Counted from the first letter of the stretch, positions 33,234 through 46,239 are shown. The stretch: 64,000 bases of DNA from Prorocentrum cordatum (GCA_963575745.1 CAUYUJ010008113.1:1010320-1074319), one strand, 5' to 3'. Program-made: numbers and translations. Notes: generated by a model from the letters alone, not told the origin.

Positions 33234-34190
33234 CCCAGTGAGCTCCCGCCTAAAGATCCGCCTTCAAGGGGCCCTGGAAGGCCCCCCGATCGAACTTCTC
33301 AGCGGCGGGGATCTGGCGGGCCTGCGCAGCTTGCCACTCAGGGGCAACCGCGACTGGAATGCGATCAGCGCGCGTCGTCAGATTATTCGAAGGGGGGCCC
33401 TCAGGAAGATCAAGCGCCCAGGACATAGGAGCCGCGGAGGTCGCTAGTTCCAGGGCGGCCGGCACCCCTCAAAGCGTCGCCTAATGGCAGCGGAGTCAAG
33501 CGAACGCAATGCGGCAGGATCGCGGAAAACCCCTGATACCGCACTATTGACTGCATCCGCTGCATCAGCGTCAAACGCGGGGTGCTCGGACAATGCGCCC
33601 CTCCCCTCGCGCCCACTGGCCGCGGTGAAATCAGAAATCTGAGACGCCGCATTCCCAATTGCCCGCGAAGGTGAATACTCTTGAGTCTGACTATCCAAAT
33701 CCCGTGCGAGCTCGTCAGCGCAAAGCGCGCGACGAGCTTCAAAGGTAGGCCTGCTCGAAGTGCCCCCACCCCCGCAATGTCCGCCCTCTCCCCCGTAGCG
33801 GCCAGGAGCCGGACGTCGATGGCCACCCGCTGACGGACCTACACTCGCCTCGCCGGGAGACACTTGGACGGGCGAGCTGCAACGAATTCCTGCAATTTTG
33901 AGCGCTGGAACAGCAGGCCATTCTGGGTCATCCGAGGGAGACCCAGACGCACGTTTGAGACGCGATCTCAATTGCCTAGGCCGCGAGAGGGATACCTGAG
34001 AATCAAACTAAGAGAGGGAGGCGGGAGTTCATTCCCTGGAGAAAAGCTCGAGCGATGCAATCCCGAAATCTACATGTCTTCTTCGATGCATGGGGGCCTT
34101 GCGACAGGCCCCCCCCCCCCTGCACATGCCCCCGTCGGACTCCGCTTCGCGCGCGACTCCGCCAGCCCTCCGGCGCTCTCCGGCGCGGGC
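33234..34190 (-). other. LINE A: region where the endonuclease is expected
   Basis: Open minus-strand frames exist (33,444-33,971 and 33,410-33,826) but I cannot see the GGDFN, DH or SDH signatures of an AP-type endonuclease. It may be too decayed. Confidence 0.3.
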
Positions 34191-34191
34191 G

Positions 34192-35470
34192 TCATTTCGG
34201 CCCGGGCGCCACGAGGCTGGGCAAGGGATTTTTTGTAAAAAAGGTATTAATGTCCTGGGGCCCTGGAAAGAGCTCGTAGGGATCCTCGGCGATCTTCGCG
34301 GGCGAGGCGCGGTTGTCGGCGGCCATGCGCGGGGCGGGCGCGTCGGCCTGCGCCGCGAGGGTGCTGGGCGGACTCGGAACTTGCACCACCGCTGGTTGCT
34401 CGCCTGACGATCCACTCGGGACGGGCCCACTCGGCGGGGCCGCGGTCGCACTTGGGGACAGAGAAGCAATGGTGACCGCCATCTGCTGCTCCGTCGCATA
34501 CTGCTTCTCCATTAGTAGTTTCATCCTTCCACTGAGCTGCGCAACCTCGCTAGATGGCGTCGACGACTACGGCGGCTGCGTTGCCCCGACTTGCTGTGGA
34601 AAAGGCGGCGTTGGCATGAGAAGCGGAAATCTCATTCTGCCGCTTGTCGCCCGGGCGTGGCTCGACTGTCTCGGGGCCGGAGGTAGCGGCGGGAAACGAG
34701 GTGTTAGACTCAGTCCGCGGACCCACTCCAATGCGCGCGCCAAACTGCCCTGCGACCCCTTCTTCCCCAGTCATATAATCATCCAACTCTTCGAGCTCGT
34801 TGATAGCTGCCTGCCACGCATGTAGGTCGTTCTCGCTCTGCCTGTAGTCGGACTGGAGCTCTCCCAACTAGCTATGTAAGTTATTGATGTGGTCCAGACA
34901 CTTGCCGCACTTGAACTTCAAACTTTGTAGCTGATCTCTCAACTTCTCCGTCGTGCCCATTAAATACTTCAAGCACGATAACTCACGGACCAGGGCCGAC
35001 GTATCATCTTTGCCTGCGTTGCGAGCTGTGGTAATGAGCCTGCCAATGGCGAACATGCGTTGCTTCGCCTTGGCTTCGTAGCTCTTCAAACCAGGCATAT
35101 CTGTGGTCACGCGATGATATCCCAACCATCGCATTGCTTCGTGTGCCTCTGACCTTTTCGTTGTCACCGTTTTGCCAATCAACTGTTTGATTGCCTGCTC
35201 TTCCTTCTTGATATCCTTATGTTGGTGGTCCTGCTGAGCTGCTCGACGCGCACGACTATGATCGTCGCGCTCTTGAGGACGCGGCGCAACACGATCCTCC
35301 CATCCACGACCGCACAGACACTGCCAATGATGACCTTTAACATACCTGCCGCATGGGCAGTCCCACATCAGCTGGGGTCCTCCACGGTTTATCACAAAGA
35401 GGGGGGAGCTGTCGTGGTTCGCTAACAAGGATTGTGCTTTCGATACTGCAATCAATACATGTGCGCGGGT
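34192..35470 (-). pseudogene. LINE A: ORF1
   Basis: A minus-strand frame reads QLMWDCPCGRYVKGHHWQCLCG (near 35,300-35,370), a short C-x-C ... C-x-C finger-like motif. A charged helical stretch follows (KKEEQAIKQLIGKTVTTKRS; KFKCGKCLDHINNLHS). A single TAG at 34,868-34,870 breaks the frame, which then goes on to SDYRQSENDLHAWQAAINEL (coiled-coil type). A frame change then gives an Ala/Pro-rich part starting MKLLMEKQYATEQQM (34,192-34,524). Order (finger, helix, low-complexity tail) matches LINE B ORF1. The upstream end is uncertain because the frame stays open into the microsatellite. Confidence 0.55.
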
Positions 35471-35587
35471 ACGGGCGGCGCGCCTGCGGCGGTGCCACGC
35501 TGGTGACATGGCCGTCGTGAAGTACGATGATGGGTCGCGGCTTCTCTGCAGGCACGCTGGGGTCCTGGCGCACTCCTGGGCGAGACG

Positions 35588-36264
35588 TCTCTCCTCCTCC
35601 TCCTTTTCCTCCTCCTCCTCCTCCATTTCCTCCTCCTCCTCCTCTTCCTCCTCCTCCTCGTCCTTCTTCTTCTGCTTAGTATTATTCGTCTTCTTCGTCG
35701 TCTTCTTCGTCGTCTTCTTCTCCTCACTATGCTTATTATTATGGTTACTCTTTTTCTTCATAGCCTTAGTAGTAGTAGTATCACACGTATTAGTAAGACT
35801 ATGATTAGCATTAGTACCATTAGTAGTATCATTCTTCTTATTAGTATTAGTATTCTCGTTCGACGTCTTCTTATTAGTATTAGTATTATTGTCATTATTA
35901 CTAGCATTATGAATGATTAAGTATATATTATGTGTACTATCATTATTAGTCTTATTACTATTAGTAGAATTAGTATGATTATTATTGTTATTATTGTTAT
36001 GCGTCTGCTTATTCTTATTATTATTCCTCGTCCTCCTCCTCCTCCTCCTCCTCCTCTTACTCCTCCTCCTCTTCCTCCTCCGCCTCCCCCTCCTCCTCCT
36101 CCTCTTCATCCTCCTGATCCTCCTCGTCCTCCTCCTCCTCGTCCTCCTCCTCCTCCTCCTCCTCCTCCTCCTCCTCCTCCTCCTCCTCCTCCCTCCTCCT
36201 CCCCTCATCCCCCTCCCTCCCTTCCTCCCTCTCCTCCCTCCCTCCCCTCCCTCCCCTCCCTCCT

Positions 36265-36340
<76 letters not shown>

Positions 36341-36585
36341 CCTCCTCCGCCTCCGCCTCCTCCTCCGCCTCCGCCTCCGCCTCCGCCTCCTCCTCCGCCT
36401 CCGCATCCGCCGCCTCCGCCTCCGCCTCCGCCCCCTCCTTTCTTTCCTCTTCCTCCTCCTCTTCTTCCTCCTCTTCCTCATCCTCCTGTTCCTCCTTTTC
36501 CTCCTCTTCTCCTCCTCCTCATCCTCCTTTTTCTCTTCCTTCTCCCCCTCCTTTTCCTCATCCTCCTCCCCCTTTACCCTCCCCC
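35588..36585 (+). repeat. (CCT)n, (ATT)n, (CGTCCT)n and (CTCCGC)n arrays
   Basis: CCT from 35,588, then about 350 bp of ATT/TTC/AGT triplets, CCT again from 36,030, a clean CGTCCT hexamer at about 36,265-36,345, a CTCCGC hexamer to about 36,435, then TTCCTC to 36,585. This is the most varied trinucleotide block of the window. Confidence 0.93.
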
Positions 36586-36879
36586 CCATCGCGCGCGTCG
36601 GCGCTACAGAGCACGTGCGCATTTCAGCGTGCACCGCAGAATGGTCGATTGCATCAAGGCCATTTGGTTTTCGGACGGCCAATTTTGCGGGAGCCTTCTG
36701 GACGCAAATGGGAAGAGTTAGGATGACATTGGAAGACTCGGGAGGACTCGTAGATTCATGCGTCCATACGGATTCCAAACCCAATCTAAAACAATTGTTT
36801 TTTGTGGAATCCACAGGCGCTCCATTTTGTCATACGGATTCCTTTCAACATTCTATATGCAACAATCAGTGGTACTCTG
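36586..36879. other. Unassigned spacer
   Basis: Ordinary sequence of lower GC; no gene recognised. Confidence 0.35.
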
Positions 36880-37275
36880 TTGCACACGGGTGTTGTGGTG
36901 CACACAGGCGCCGTGGCGTACACAGGCGCTGTGGTGCACGCAGGCACGTGGTGTACACGGATGCTGTGCACACAGCTGCTGTGTTGCACGTAGGCTTCAT
37001 GGCGTACACAAGCGCTGTGGTGCACGCGAGCACTGTGGTGCACACTGGCGCTGTGTTGCACGCGGCTGTTGTGGTGTACATAGGCGGTGTGGTATACACA
37101 GGCGCTGTGGTGCACACAGGCACTGTGGTGTACACACCCACTGTGGCGCAGATCACCACCTACATGCTGCTGCTACCCGTCCTGTCATCCCGAGGCACTC
37201 CCAGACGCCGCCGGCGCGAAACGTGACGTCATCGGCCCCCTCCCCCCACCCCTCCCAAGTGACGGCCGTCATCGC
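36880..37275 (+). repeat. 18-bp minisatellite (M18), copy 4, with conserved flank
   Basis: About 15 units near GTGGTGTACACAGGCGCT (36,880-37,146) followed by the flank GCAGATCACCACCTACATGC ... GACGCCGCCGGCGCGAAACG ... TGACGTCATCGG (37,147-37,275). The same array-plus-flank arrangement exists inverted at 20,845-21,290. Confidence 0.85.
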
Positions 37276-37319
37276 CCTGGGATAAACCAACTGGCTCTGA
37301 TCATCCTGAAGCTTGAAAT

Positions 37320-37706
37320 ATACAGCATTCCACGCGTGGAGGACGGTCCGTTTTCATTCGGAGGCTCTCGCGTTAGCGCCGCGTACGTTCGTCTTGACAG
37401 TTTGAAACAATTTCAAGGAGTGAGGGCGGCTCCTGTTCAAAACGTGGCTCTTGCCTAAGCGCCGCGCGCATTCGTCGTAAAACTGTGCAACCGTTTGAAG
37501 GACGCCTTGGTTTGAAGTCCCAGGAATTGTGTTCTGGCACCTTAGCGTAGGATTGACCAGATGCAGCAGTCACGTTGAGTCACGGCGTTGAAGCCCCAGA
37601 CATTCTGCCCTGGAACAATTTAAGACTACCAGACAGTGATCGACCTATGAAGAGGGAACTTGCAGGGAGGGGTTACTGTAACATCGTTGATGCAGCTTGG
37701 GCTTAC
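37320..37706 (+). repeat. Composite repeat, further copy
   Basis: Two 83-bp-type units (GGCTCTCGCGTTAGCGCCGC; GGCTCTTGCCTAAGCGCCGC), then GTTTGAAGTCCCAGGAATTG and CACGTTGAGTCACGGCGTTG units, then GAAGAGGGAACTTGCAGGG and CATCGTTGATG, ending at GGGCTTACTGGTCCTCC. Directly follows copy 4 of the 18-bp array, so the two are parts of one larger repeat. Confidence 0.75.
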
Positions 37707-37744
37707 TGGTCCTCCTCCTCCTCATCCTCCTCCTCCGCCCTCCC

Positions 37745-37915
37745 CTCCTGGTAGCTTTCGGGACATACTTCGGGCCTCCAGCAGCCGTTCCGGGCGAACC
37801 GAGCACCTCTGGAGCTCTCGGCAAAGCGCAGCTGCCGGAAAGCATCCCGAAACTGGGAAGCCGCCTGAAGCCGATGAAAACTTTCGGCTTCCCTCCGGGG
37901 CAACAAAAAAACTAA
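37745..37915 (+). repeat. R module, distant copy
   Basis: Contains GGCAAAGCGCAGCTGCCGGA followed by AAGCATCCCGAAACTGGGAA, matching the R modules at 3,318 and 19,920. Confidence 0.6.
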
Positions 37916-38039
37916 CAAGAAACGGAGTCCACGGCCGCCACTGCCAGCAGCCCCAGCATCTCGCCCCGCCTGCCCGCGCATCTCTGGCTCGGGCGCTGCT
38001 TCATGGGGGGGGGCAATGAACGGCGGGAGGGGGAAAAAA

Positions 38040-38430
38040 GGTGCACCCTTCCTGCACCTTCGGGCCCCATGTCGGGGATCTACAAACCCGGGTCAATCCA
38101 AACCTGGGTCAGTCAGGCCTTGCAGGATCCTGCAGGAGCCTGCACCCAAAGCCAGGTCAGTGCACCTGCAGGATCCTGCAAGATCCGCCCATCTGACGGA
38201 CCCCCGTTTGCCTTGACCCCCGTCTCTGGAGCCCCGACCAGGGGGGGGCTCTCTTTATGCCCTGGGCCCTGTCTGCAGCCCTCGATCCCCCCTTTCATGT
38301 ACCACCCCCCCTTACGCAACTCCCTCCGCCCTGCCTGCCCCCATTACGCAACTCCCTCCGCCCTACCGCGAGCCCTCGATTTACCACCCGCCCATTGCGC
38401 AACTCCCTCCGCCCTGCCTGCCCGCGCGCA
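38040..38430 (+). repeat. Short repeats (CAGGATCCTGCA and ACGCAACTCCCTCCGCCCT)
   Basis: TGCAGGATCCTGCA-type palindromes cluster at 38,120-38,190. The phrase ACGCAACTCCCTCCGCCCT occurs at about 38,312, 38,345 and (as GCGCAA) 38,396. No gene recognised; between them lies ordinary sequence. Confidence 0.6.
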
Positions 38431-38679
38431 TCTCTGGCGGAGCGGCGTGGTCTTCCGGCTCGCGCGCCCGCTCGGGCGACGCGCCAGGCGGGGCCGAACA
38501 GGGCCTCTCAGCACCGCCGCGGCGGGAGCCTCAATGGCCAGGGCGCCCGAGCGCACGGTGCGGGCGGGCACGTCCAGGACTCCCCTCCCTCTGGCGCCCC
38601 CTGAGCTCTGCAGGGCTCAGCTGCTCTGCTCCTCCTGTTCCCCCCGCTCCTCCCCCCTCCTCCCTAGATGTTCATTCCC
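38431..38679. other. GC-rich spacer
   Basis: No gene recognised. Confidence 0.3.
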
Positions 38680-39630
<951 letters not shown>

Positions 39631-40395
39631 AGCATTATCCTCATCCCTACGAACGCCAACGTCCTTATTCCCCTCTTTCCCAACTCCTTCCCTCTATCCC
39701 CATCCATCCCCATCCGTCCCCCATCACGTCCCGTCTCTTCGACTCCGATAGCCCCGCCTTCCCTCTTTCCGTCCTTCCTCATCCAGGCTGTACGTGTTCC
39801 ACTGGGATGCAAGAAAATCTAAGATCTTGTCTCTGACTGCAGGCTCTGTCAACGACGGTACGGGTGCATGACATGTGGGACCGGGAGGAGCCAAACAACG
39901 TGAAGGATTAAGGCAGGCAAAAGGAAGGAGCGGAGGAGAAGGCGTGGCCAAAGCAGGGACAAGGACAGACTGGGGGAGGCAAATGAAAGGAAGAGAAAGG
40001 ACTAGGACTAGGACACGGTGGCCTGACTGCGAAGAGGCAGGTCCAAGAAGCAAGGAAAAGGAGGGACACAAAAAGGAAAGGCGAAAGTCATGCGGGTGCT
40101 GCGAGGCCCGAGATCAGCAAGCCTCTCCCCTATCCTGACTGACCCCTACCTCCTCCGATCCTTCCCCTCTACCTTACGGTGTTCCGATCGGGAGGGAGGG
40201 AGGAGCGAGTATGCCAGACAGGCTAAATTCTGGCACGCTCTGTCTTGCTACTGCTTGCATACTCATCAAAGTCCCCCCCCCCCCATCCTAAGCTGCTGCC
40301 CTCTCTGGGGGGATTCAAGCCGCTCCTGGCCAACCGCCCTCTTTTTGGGGCTCGCCCTTGCAAGCTTACTCGTCCTTGTCTCTCCCCCTCCTCCA
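39631..40395. other. Unassigned unique sequence
   Basis: Starts with a repeat of the 39,125 piece, then A- and G-rich sequence (39,870-40,090) and ordinary sequence. No gene recognised. Confidence 0.4.
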
Positions 40396-40406
40396 CCTCC
40401 TCATCA

Positions 40407-40479
<73 letters not shown>

Positions 40480-40507
40480 ATCATCATCAGCATCATCAGC
40501 ACATCAC

Positions 40508-40558
<51 letters not shown>

Positions 40559-40860
40559 GAGTATCAGTATCATTATCATCAGCATCATCATAATCCATCA
40601 TCATAATCGTCGTGATCATCAGCATCATCAGCATCATCATGATCATCATCAGCAGCATCGGCATCACAAGCATCATAATCATCATCACCATCAGCATCAT
40701 CATCATTACCATCCTCATCATCATCAGCATCATCGTCAGCATCATCATCATAATCATCATCAGCATCATCATCTGCGTCAACATAATCATCATCATCTTC
40801 ATCATCATCGCCATTGTCATTATTGTCATCGTCATCGTCATTGTCGTCATCATGAGCAGC
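40396..40860 (+). repeat. (CAT)n array
   Basis: Preceded by a short CTCCTCCACCTCC. CAT with GCA, AAT and CGT variants. Confidence 0.93.
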
Positions 40861-41609
40861 ATCATCATCGTCGCCCTTCTCCAGAGTCCCCATCGCAAGC
40901 ATCCGCGAGCTCTCACTACCTCTCTCGTACATCACCTCGCACACCTTCACTGGCAGACCCGGCGTGCTCTGCCTCGCCACTCCGCCCACGCCTGCGGGCA
41001 GCGAACCAGCAGCAGGACACCGAGGCTGGATTATCAGCGTCCCAGGAGGCGCCACTCCAGAGTATCTTCAGGTCCCACTCGTAAAACTCGCCGTTCGACC
41101 ACTCGCTGCAAGCCGCCAGTATCCGCGTTAGGGCGGACCAGCAAATCCTCCCTTACCGAACGTTCGATCCCTGCCCCTGCCGCTCCCTCGTCGCTGACGA
41201 TTGCGGCTTGAGAGCAGGCTCGGATGATCAGTCTGGCTTCACAGGACACATGCTCACAAAAGGTGCCCGGTGATTCACGGCAACGCTGCCTGTGCCAACA
41301 GACCAACCAAAGCAAGATCGAAGCTCAAGTCCAAACGTGACTGAAAGATGTCGCTCTGGCTATGCTGGCAAATATGATAATATTCATTCTGTTGTGTGAA
41401 AATCTAGCACTCCAACCACTCCTCGACAAACATGTCATCCACCAACTATCCTGTGCAGGCAAGCTCGCGTGACAGCCTCCAGGCACATGCAAACAATTCG
41501 CCGGTCCACCGGGCCAAGGGCGTGCTAGGATCTCCGGTAACTGGTTGACAATATTTCTAGTTCGCGCACGCGGGGCCGCCCCGGGGGGTCCCTGGACGAA
41601 AAGTACCCC
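40861..41609. other. Unassigned unique sequence
   Basis: A minus-strand open frame of 93 codons (41,034-41,315) has Cys and Arg residues but no motif I know. The rest is ordinary sequence. Confidence 0.35.
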
Positions 41610-42215
41610 CGCAAGTCCCGGCCAGGTCCCGGCCAGGTCCCGGGCGGAGCCCGACCAGGTCCCGGCGGGCTCTCAAGAGCGCTCTAGGAGCGCTTCAAGT
41701 GGCCTCCAAGAGAGCTCAACATGGTCCGAGACGGTCCAAGAGCGATCCAAGACGCCAAAGATTGCTTCCAGACAGCCCAAAGCGCCTTGAAGACGCCCCA
41801 AGAGGCCTCCAAAAGATCTTCCAAGAGGGCCCACAGAGGCAGAAATTAACGTTTTCCCTTCAGTTTCTGACGGTTTTTGGCGTTCCCGCCTTCTCGGCTT
41901 ACCGGCGCTCCAAGACGGCCCAAGATGGCCCCAAGACAGCCCACGAGGTGCCGAAGACAGCCCAAGAGAGTCCAAAAACGGCACCAAGAGGGGCCCAAGA
42001 AGGGGACCAGGAACCGAAAAGTCCAGCCTTCAGCCCCAAGAGGCCCCGAGGAGGCCCCAAGAGGCCCCCGAGAGGCCCCGAGGGGCCTCCAAGAGGCACC
42101 TCAAGAAGCCCCAGGAGGCCCCCAAGAGGCCCCAAGAGGCCCCAACACGGCCCCCAAGAGGCCTCGAAACTGCCTCCCAAAGGCCCCTGAGAGGCCAACC
42201 ACGAGAGCCCAACCA
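41610..42215 (+). repeat. 10-11 bp periodic repeat (CCAAGAGGCC type)
   Basis: Begins with CCCGGCCAGGT repeats, then about 500 bp of units such as CCAAGAGGCC, CCAAGACGCC and CCGAGAGGCC, mostly 10 or 11 bases long, interrupted once by unique sequence (41,835-41,905). Related shorter stretches lie at 56,425-56,550 and 57,205-57,380. Confidence 0.8.
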
Positions 42216-42864
42216 ACATCCGTGAGGCCTCTGACCCGCCACCCACCGCCTCAGAAAAATAGCAGCCGCCCAACCGCACCGCATTGATAAACACCCCGAC
42301 AAACGACAGCGGCGAGGCAATATGGGCCGGCGTAATGAGCGAAGCGATTACATAATTTCACATTGCGAGATGCAAGAGCGAGATGCTACTTGCAGCAACA
42401 GGCAGCATCAGTCAAATAATGATCCTCCCTCCCACGAGGCAGGCCTGCAGATACCGAGAGCTGACCATTCGATTGTGAAACAGCAACCTTAGCCAAAGGC
42501 TGCCGCCCACTGCTCCCAAGCGGCACCACGCAAGGACGGGGGCGTCCCAGCCAGCTCAGGCCCTGCCCGGCGCACGAGAAGAGGCGGCAGGGAGCGGCGA
42601 CGGGGAAGGGCAGGAGTTGGGTGGAGACCGAGACGCTAGGATGTGCTTCACCACAAGGGCATGTGCTCCACTTGTTCTATCTCCTCTCTGTTCTGACCCA
42701 TCCTAGCATACAGCGCACCCCTGGGGCCGCCCATCAAAAGCACAACATATCGTCGGATTGTCAGGGAAGGGGGAAGCGAAGTTCGGAGAGGGAAACGAAC
42801 GAAGAGCGCGGCGGGAGGCAGGCAGGGCAGATAGGAAGGAGCACCGAGCTCTGTACATGTCCAG
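42216..42864. other. Unassigned unique sequence
   Basis: No gene or repeat recognised. Confidence 0.35.
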
Positions 42865-43405
42865 CGCCGCTTGCCAGGCCCATTCTGGGCCCAGAAGCGG
42901 CGTGTACGCCCCCCTGACTTGATCAGCGAGGCATCTACACCGATCCAGAAGCGGTGGGGATGTGCAAATCTCGCAGGGACAGACAACACAAGAACAACGC
43001 GGTGCAAGGCAGGCAAGCCTGAGCCGGATCGAACCGCGAAATCAGATCGGAGCATAACCGGATCAGATCGACAGTCAATCGTCCCGAACCAAATCGAGAT
43101 CGGATCGCAGGCCCGGCGCTCAGGCCAGCCTTGGCTGATGCTGGTGAAACGATGGGGGGCCGGGGCCCAGGGGCCCTTGGTCAGAATACCGCCCCCGCCC
43201 CCCCCGCCGCGGGGAGGTCCCGCCTTCAGGGTCGGCGGCACCGACCGTAAGGCCTTCGCAATCGAGATCGGATTGCGGGCCCCTGGCTCCGGCCAGCCTT
43301 GGCCGATGCTGGTGAAACGAGCCGAACCGAATCAAACAAATCGGAATCACGGGCCAAGCTGACGAATCGAACATCATCGAATCGATTTTAGGCGGCCCTG
43401 GCAGA
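42865..43405 (+). repeat. GGGCCC block, AATCG patch and about 169-bp direct repeat
   Basis: The block near 42,870-42,935 matches the repeat at 12,285. GCCAGCCTTGGCTGATGCTG then GTGAAACGA (near 43,121) recurs near 43,291, about 169 bp later, with the same upstream GATCG-AGGCCC context. The patch ends at TAGGCGGCCCTGG as near 11,380. Confidence 0.55.
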
Positions 43406-43817
43406 CAGGGCAGAGATAAGGGGACATCAGCGAAGAGCGAAATGGCTGAGGGACATTGTTGTGACAAAGAAAGCGCGATGGAAAGCCGGGCAGGTTGGGC
43501 GAGAGGGGGAAAGGTCAGGGTGAGGGAAGCGGATATTGCACATGAGCGCAGAATGGAGATGGGAGCGGCAACAACAAAATCCTGAAGCGGGCCGAAGAGA
43601 GGGGTGATGCAAGAGGTATGAATGAAGGGGACGGCCATCGCAGACGGAAGATGGCAAAGACCATCAGAATGGAAGGCATGAGCGCGGAAACGAGGTGAGT
43701 GGAAGGTGCCGCGGGCAAGAGCTGGGAGAATCCAGAAGGAAAGATGGACACAGAAGCCGCGCCCGCCGCGCCTGCTGCCTTCCAGGAAGGTGCCAGCCAA
43801 AGCTGCCCGTCGCGGGG
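43406..43817. other. Unassigned spacer
   Basis: Ordinary sequence with competing short frames. Confidence 0.3.
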
Positions 43818-43890
43818 CTACAGCTTGCCCGCCTTTTGCAGAAACTGGAACACCTCCTGGGGTGGGCCCTCCCTTTTGTCACCCCTCCAT
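43818..43890 (-). pseudogene. J-domain tail fragment (weak)
   Basis: The minus strand ends a long open frame with RWRGDKREGPPQEVFQFLQK then AGKL. W-x-x-D-K followed by VFQFLQKA resembles helices III-IV of a J domain in dinoflagellate proteins, with HPD changed to RGD. The match is short. The rest of that open frame runs through a CCT array and is not supported. Confidence 0.25.
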
Positions 43891-44596
43891 CGACAACAGC
43901 TTTGGACGCCCGGCATTAGTGCAGAAAAAATGGGCGCGATGCCCAACAGCAAATGTTGTCCAAAATCGACAGCGGCCGCTGTTGAGCAAGCGGCCTGCTG
44001 TCCGAATGGACCACGCCCGCGGCAGCAACGACAACGAACCCTCTTCAAAGTGGGCAGGAACCGATGTTCAGTTTTCTGGCTGGCGACATCCGAACCCTGA
44101 CCCCACCAACCATCGATTCTCCTGCATCGATGGAAAGCGGGGGTGGGTCTCGGATTTCGCCGCGTGCTTGACAAGAACCCGACCCCCGCCGCCCATCGAG
44201 CTGCCCGAATCTTTGATCGGCGAAGGTAGGGCTCGGGTTTCGACGCCGACCTTCCTTCCCAGCCTTTCCGTGGCAAAAAGCAGCGACCAGGACTAGCCGA
44301 GGACGGCGGCGCACTGGCGACACGCGCCCAAGACAGAAGATCCAGAGTCGCCGCGAGGGGGCCCGGCCCTGCGGCTGGCGAGCGGGCACCCCTGGCACGC
44401 GCGGCAGTAACGCCAGGGGCGCGCGCCCGACCCCCTGGGGTGGGCCCGCTCTCTGCGCGAGGCCCCGCGGTCGGCTGGAGGGCGGCGAGAGCTACGACTG
44501 CGCCCAGGGAGGCCCGCCGCTCCCCCTGGAGCCTCGTCGGCCTCCTCGTGTTTTTTAACGCTGGGCGAACTGACGCCACGGAGCTGAAGCGTTCTT
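43891..44596. other. Unassigned GC-rich sequence
   Basis: No gene recognised on either strand. Confidence 0.35.
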
Positions 44597-44945
44597 TCCT
44601 CCTCCTGCACCTCCTGCTCCTCCTGCTCCTCCTGCTCCTCCTCCTCCTCCTCCTCCTCCTCCTCCTCCTCCTCCTCCTCCTTTTCCTCTTCCTCCTATTA
44701 CTTCTATTCCCCCTATTCCTCCTATTCCTCCTGTTTCTCCTATTCCTCCTATTCTTCCTATACCTCCTATACCTCCTATTCCTCTTATTCCTCCTATTCC
44801 TCCTGCTCCTCCTATTCCTTCTATTTATCCTATTCCACCTCTTCTTCATCCTCCTCCTCCTCCTCCTCCTCCTCCTCTTCCTGTTCCTCCTCCTCCTCCT
44901 CCTCCTGCTCCTCCTCCTCTTCCTCCTTGTCCTCCTCCTGGTCCT
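44597..44945 (+). repeat. (CCT)n/(CCTATT)n array
   Basis: CCT array with a CCTATTCCTCCT-type hexamer section at about 44,690-44,840. Confidence 0.93.
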
Positions 44946-46234
44946 TTTGTCGTGCTCCTGCCACGTTTGTTTGGCTTCAACGTCGTGCACCAGTGCAAAC
45001 ACAGGGCGGTGCCATACGAGACGCCATGGCAGAGCCACGAAAATAGCTGTGCAACTGCCCCTCCCCGTAAGCCTCGAAGCCCCGCACGGGGTGCGGGAGC
45101 AGGGGTGCTTGACACGCGCGCGCGCGCGCCACACAGGGGCTGCACACGACAAGCCGAACGAGCGCGCATGCCTGCAAGTCAAGACGGTTTGGGGCGGGTG
45201 TGGCAGGGCATCGAGGTGAGCCCTGCCCCAGACCCCAACCAGGGAGAAAGGAACGCTGTGAGGCCTCTGTTCTCGCAAACAACGAAAGCCTACAACATGA
45301 CAACCGTCTGGTCTTGTGAACTGCGAGAACACAACGAGAACTTACATACTATCTGTCTTTGCTTAAATTCAAACCTGGGCGGAGTGACCATGGGCCGCTC
45401 GGAAGGCCCAGGGCACTCTCAGGCAGGAGAAGGAAAACAAGAAAAACATAAAACATATGAAACGAGGACAATAGAAGGAAACCGGTGACTGTCAGCGTTT
45501 TTGTTAGTTGTGCCAGTAAAAATGGCGTCACTCACGCGTTTTCTCTAGATTTCCGATGTCCCAATGTGAAGACACATGTGTTTTCAAGTGTTTCATGGTT
45601 GGCATGCTTTCCTGGTTAGCTTCAGCAGTCCCACGGCGCCGCCACCACAGTTCCCCACAATTACACTCAATTTTGAAAGACTCAAAATCGAATTCAATGC
45701 GTAAACCCTCACACTTGAAATCAAACTGAAACATTCACAATCAGATGCAAGTGTATGTTGATTGTACGAGGTGGGGTCCAAAGGCAGCGCCACGGAGCCA
45801 CAGAAATCTACCAGGGAAAGCAAGAAACATGAAAAACATGTAAAAACAATTGTTTCCACATGGAACATGGGAAGAATTGCCATGGAAACTGGTTTGGCAG
45901 AGACCCTGTGCTGGGAAGCGGGCATTTCGAAACAGCAGTTGGTCTCAACCACCATCCCTCGCTTCTCAGGATGCTTACCCGACGCGATCTTTCCCCAGTT
46001 GCGGCTGCCCGTCACGATGGGTGGCGCGCACAACGCTCTGAGCCCTTTGACTTGGGCCCCCGAACTGTAGAAGCGGCACAGCACGCGCGCGAAGACCCCA
46101 AAAAAAAACTGGAGCAGGCCAGAGCGACGACTTTGTGGCCCAAGCGTTCCATCACGGCGGGGCCTAGACGAAAGCGGCCCCTGCAACTGGTGCCCTTTGG
46201 GCGCTCCGCCCCCAGAGAACACCTCAAGCAAACT
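44946..46234. other. Unassigned; possibly 3' region of LINE B
   Basis: The part at 45,340-46,000 has lower GC than its surroundings. No domain and no clear poly(A) or poly(T) tail is seen. It lies downstream of LINE B RNase H on the minus strand. Confidence 0.35.
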
Positions 46235-46239
46235 CTACG

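Larger units (their letters stand above)
30545..35590 (-). mobile_element. LINE A: decayed non-LTR retrotransposon
   Basis: Minus-strand element with ORF1 (about 35,470 to 34,192), a region without clear motifs, an RT linker, reverse transcriptase parts (32,536 to 31,000) and a post-RT tail that runs into the 22-bp satellite at 30,572. Its 5' end lies at a (CCT)n array beginning at 35,588. Frame changes and stops are frequent, so it is not active. No 3' zinc or RNase H part is seen, so the 3' end is probably lost to the satellite. Confidence 0.7.

Noticed and set aside
35475-36814. N-terminal extension of the 648-codon minus-strand frame (Lys/Arg/Asn/Glu-rich)
   Set aside because: This part translates the trinucleotide arrays; only the segment after about 35,470 has LINE ORF1 features.
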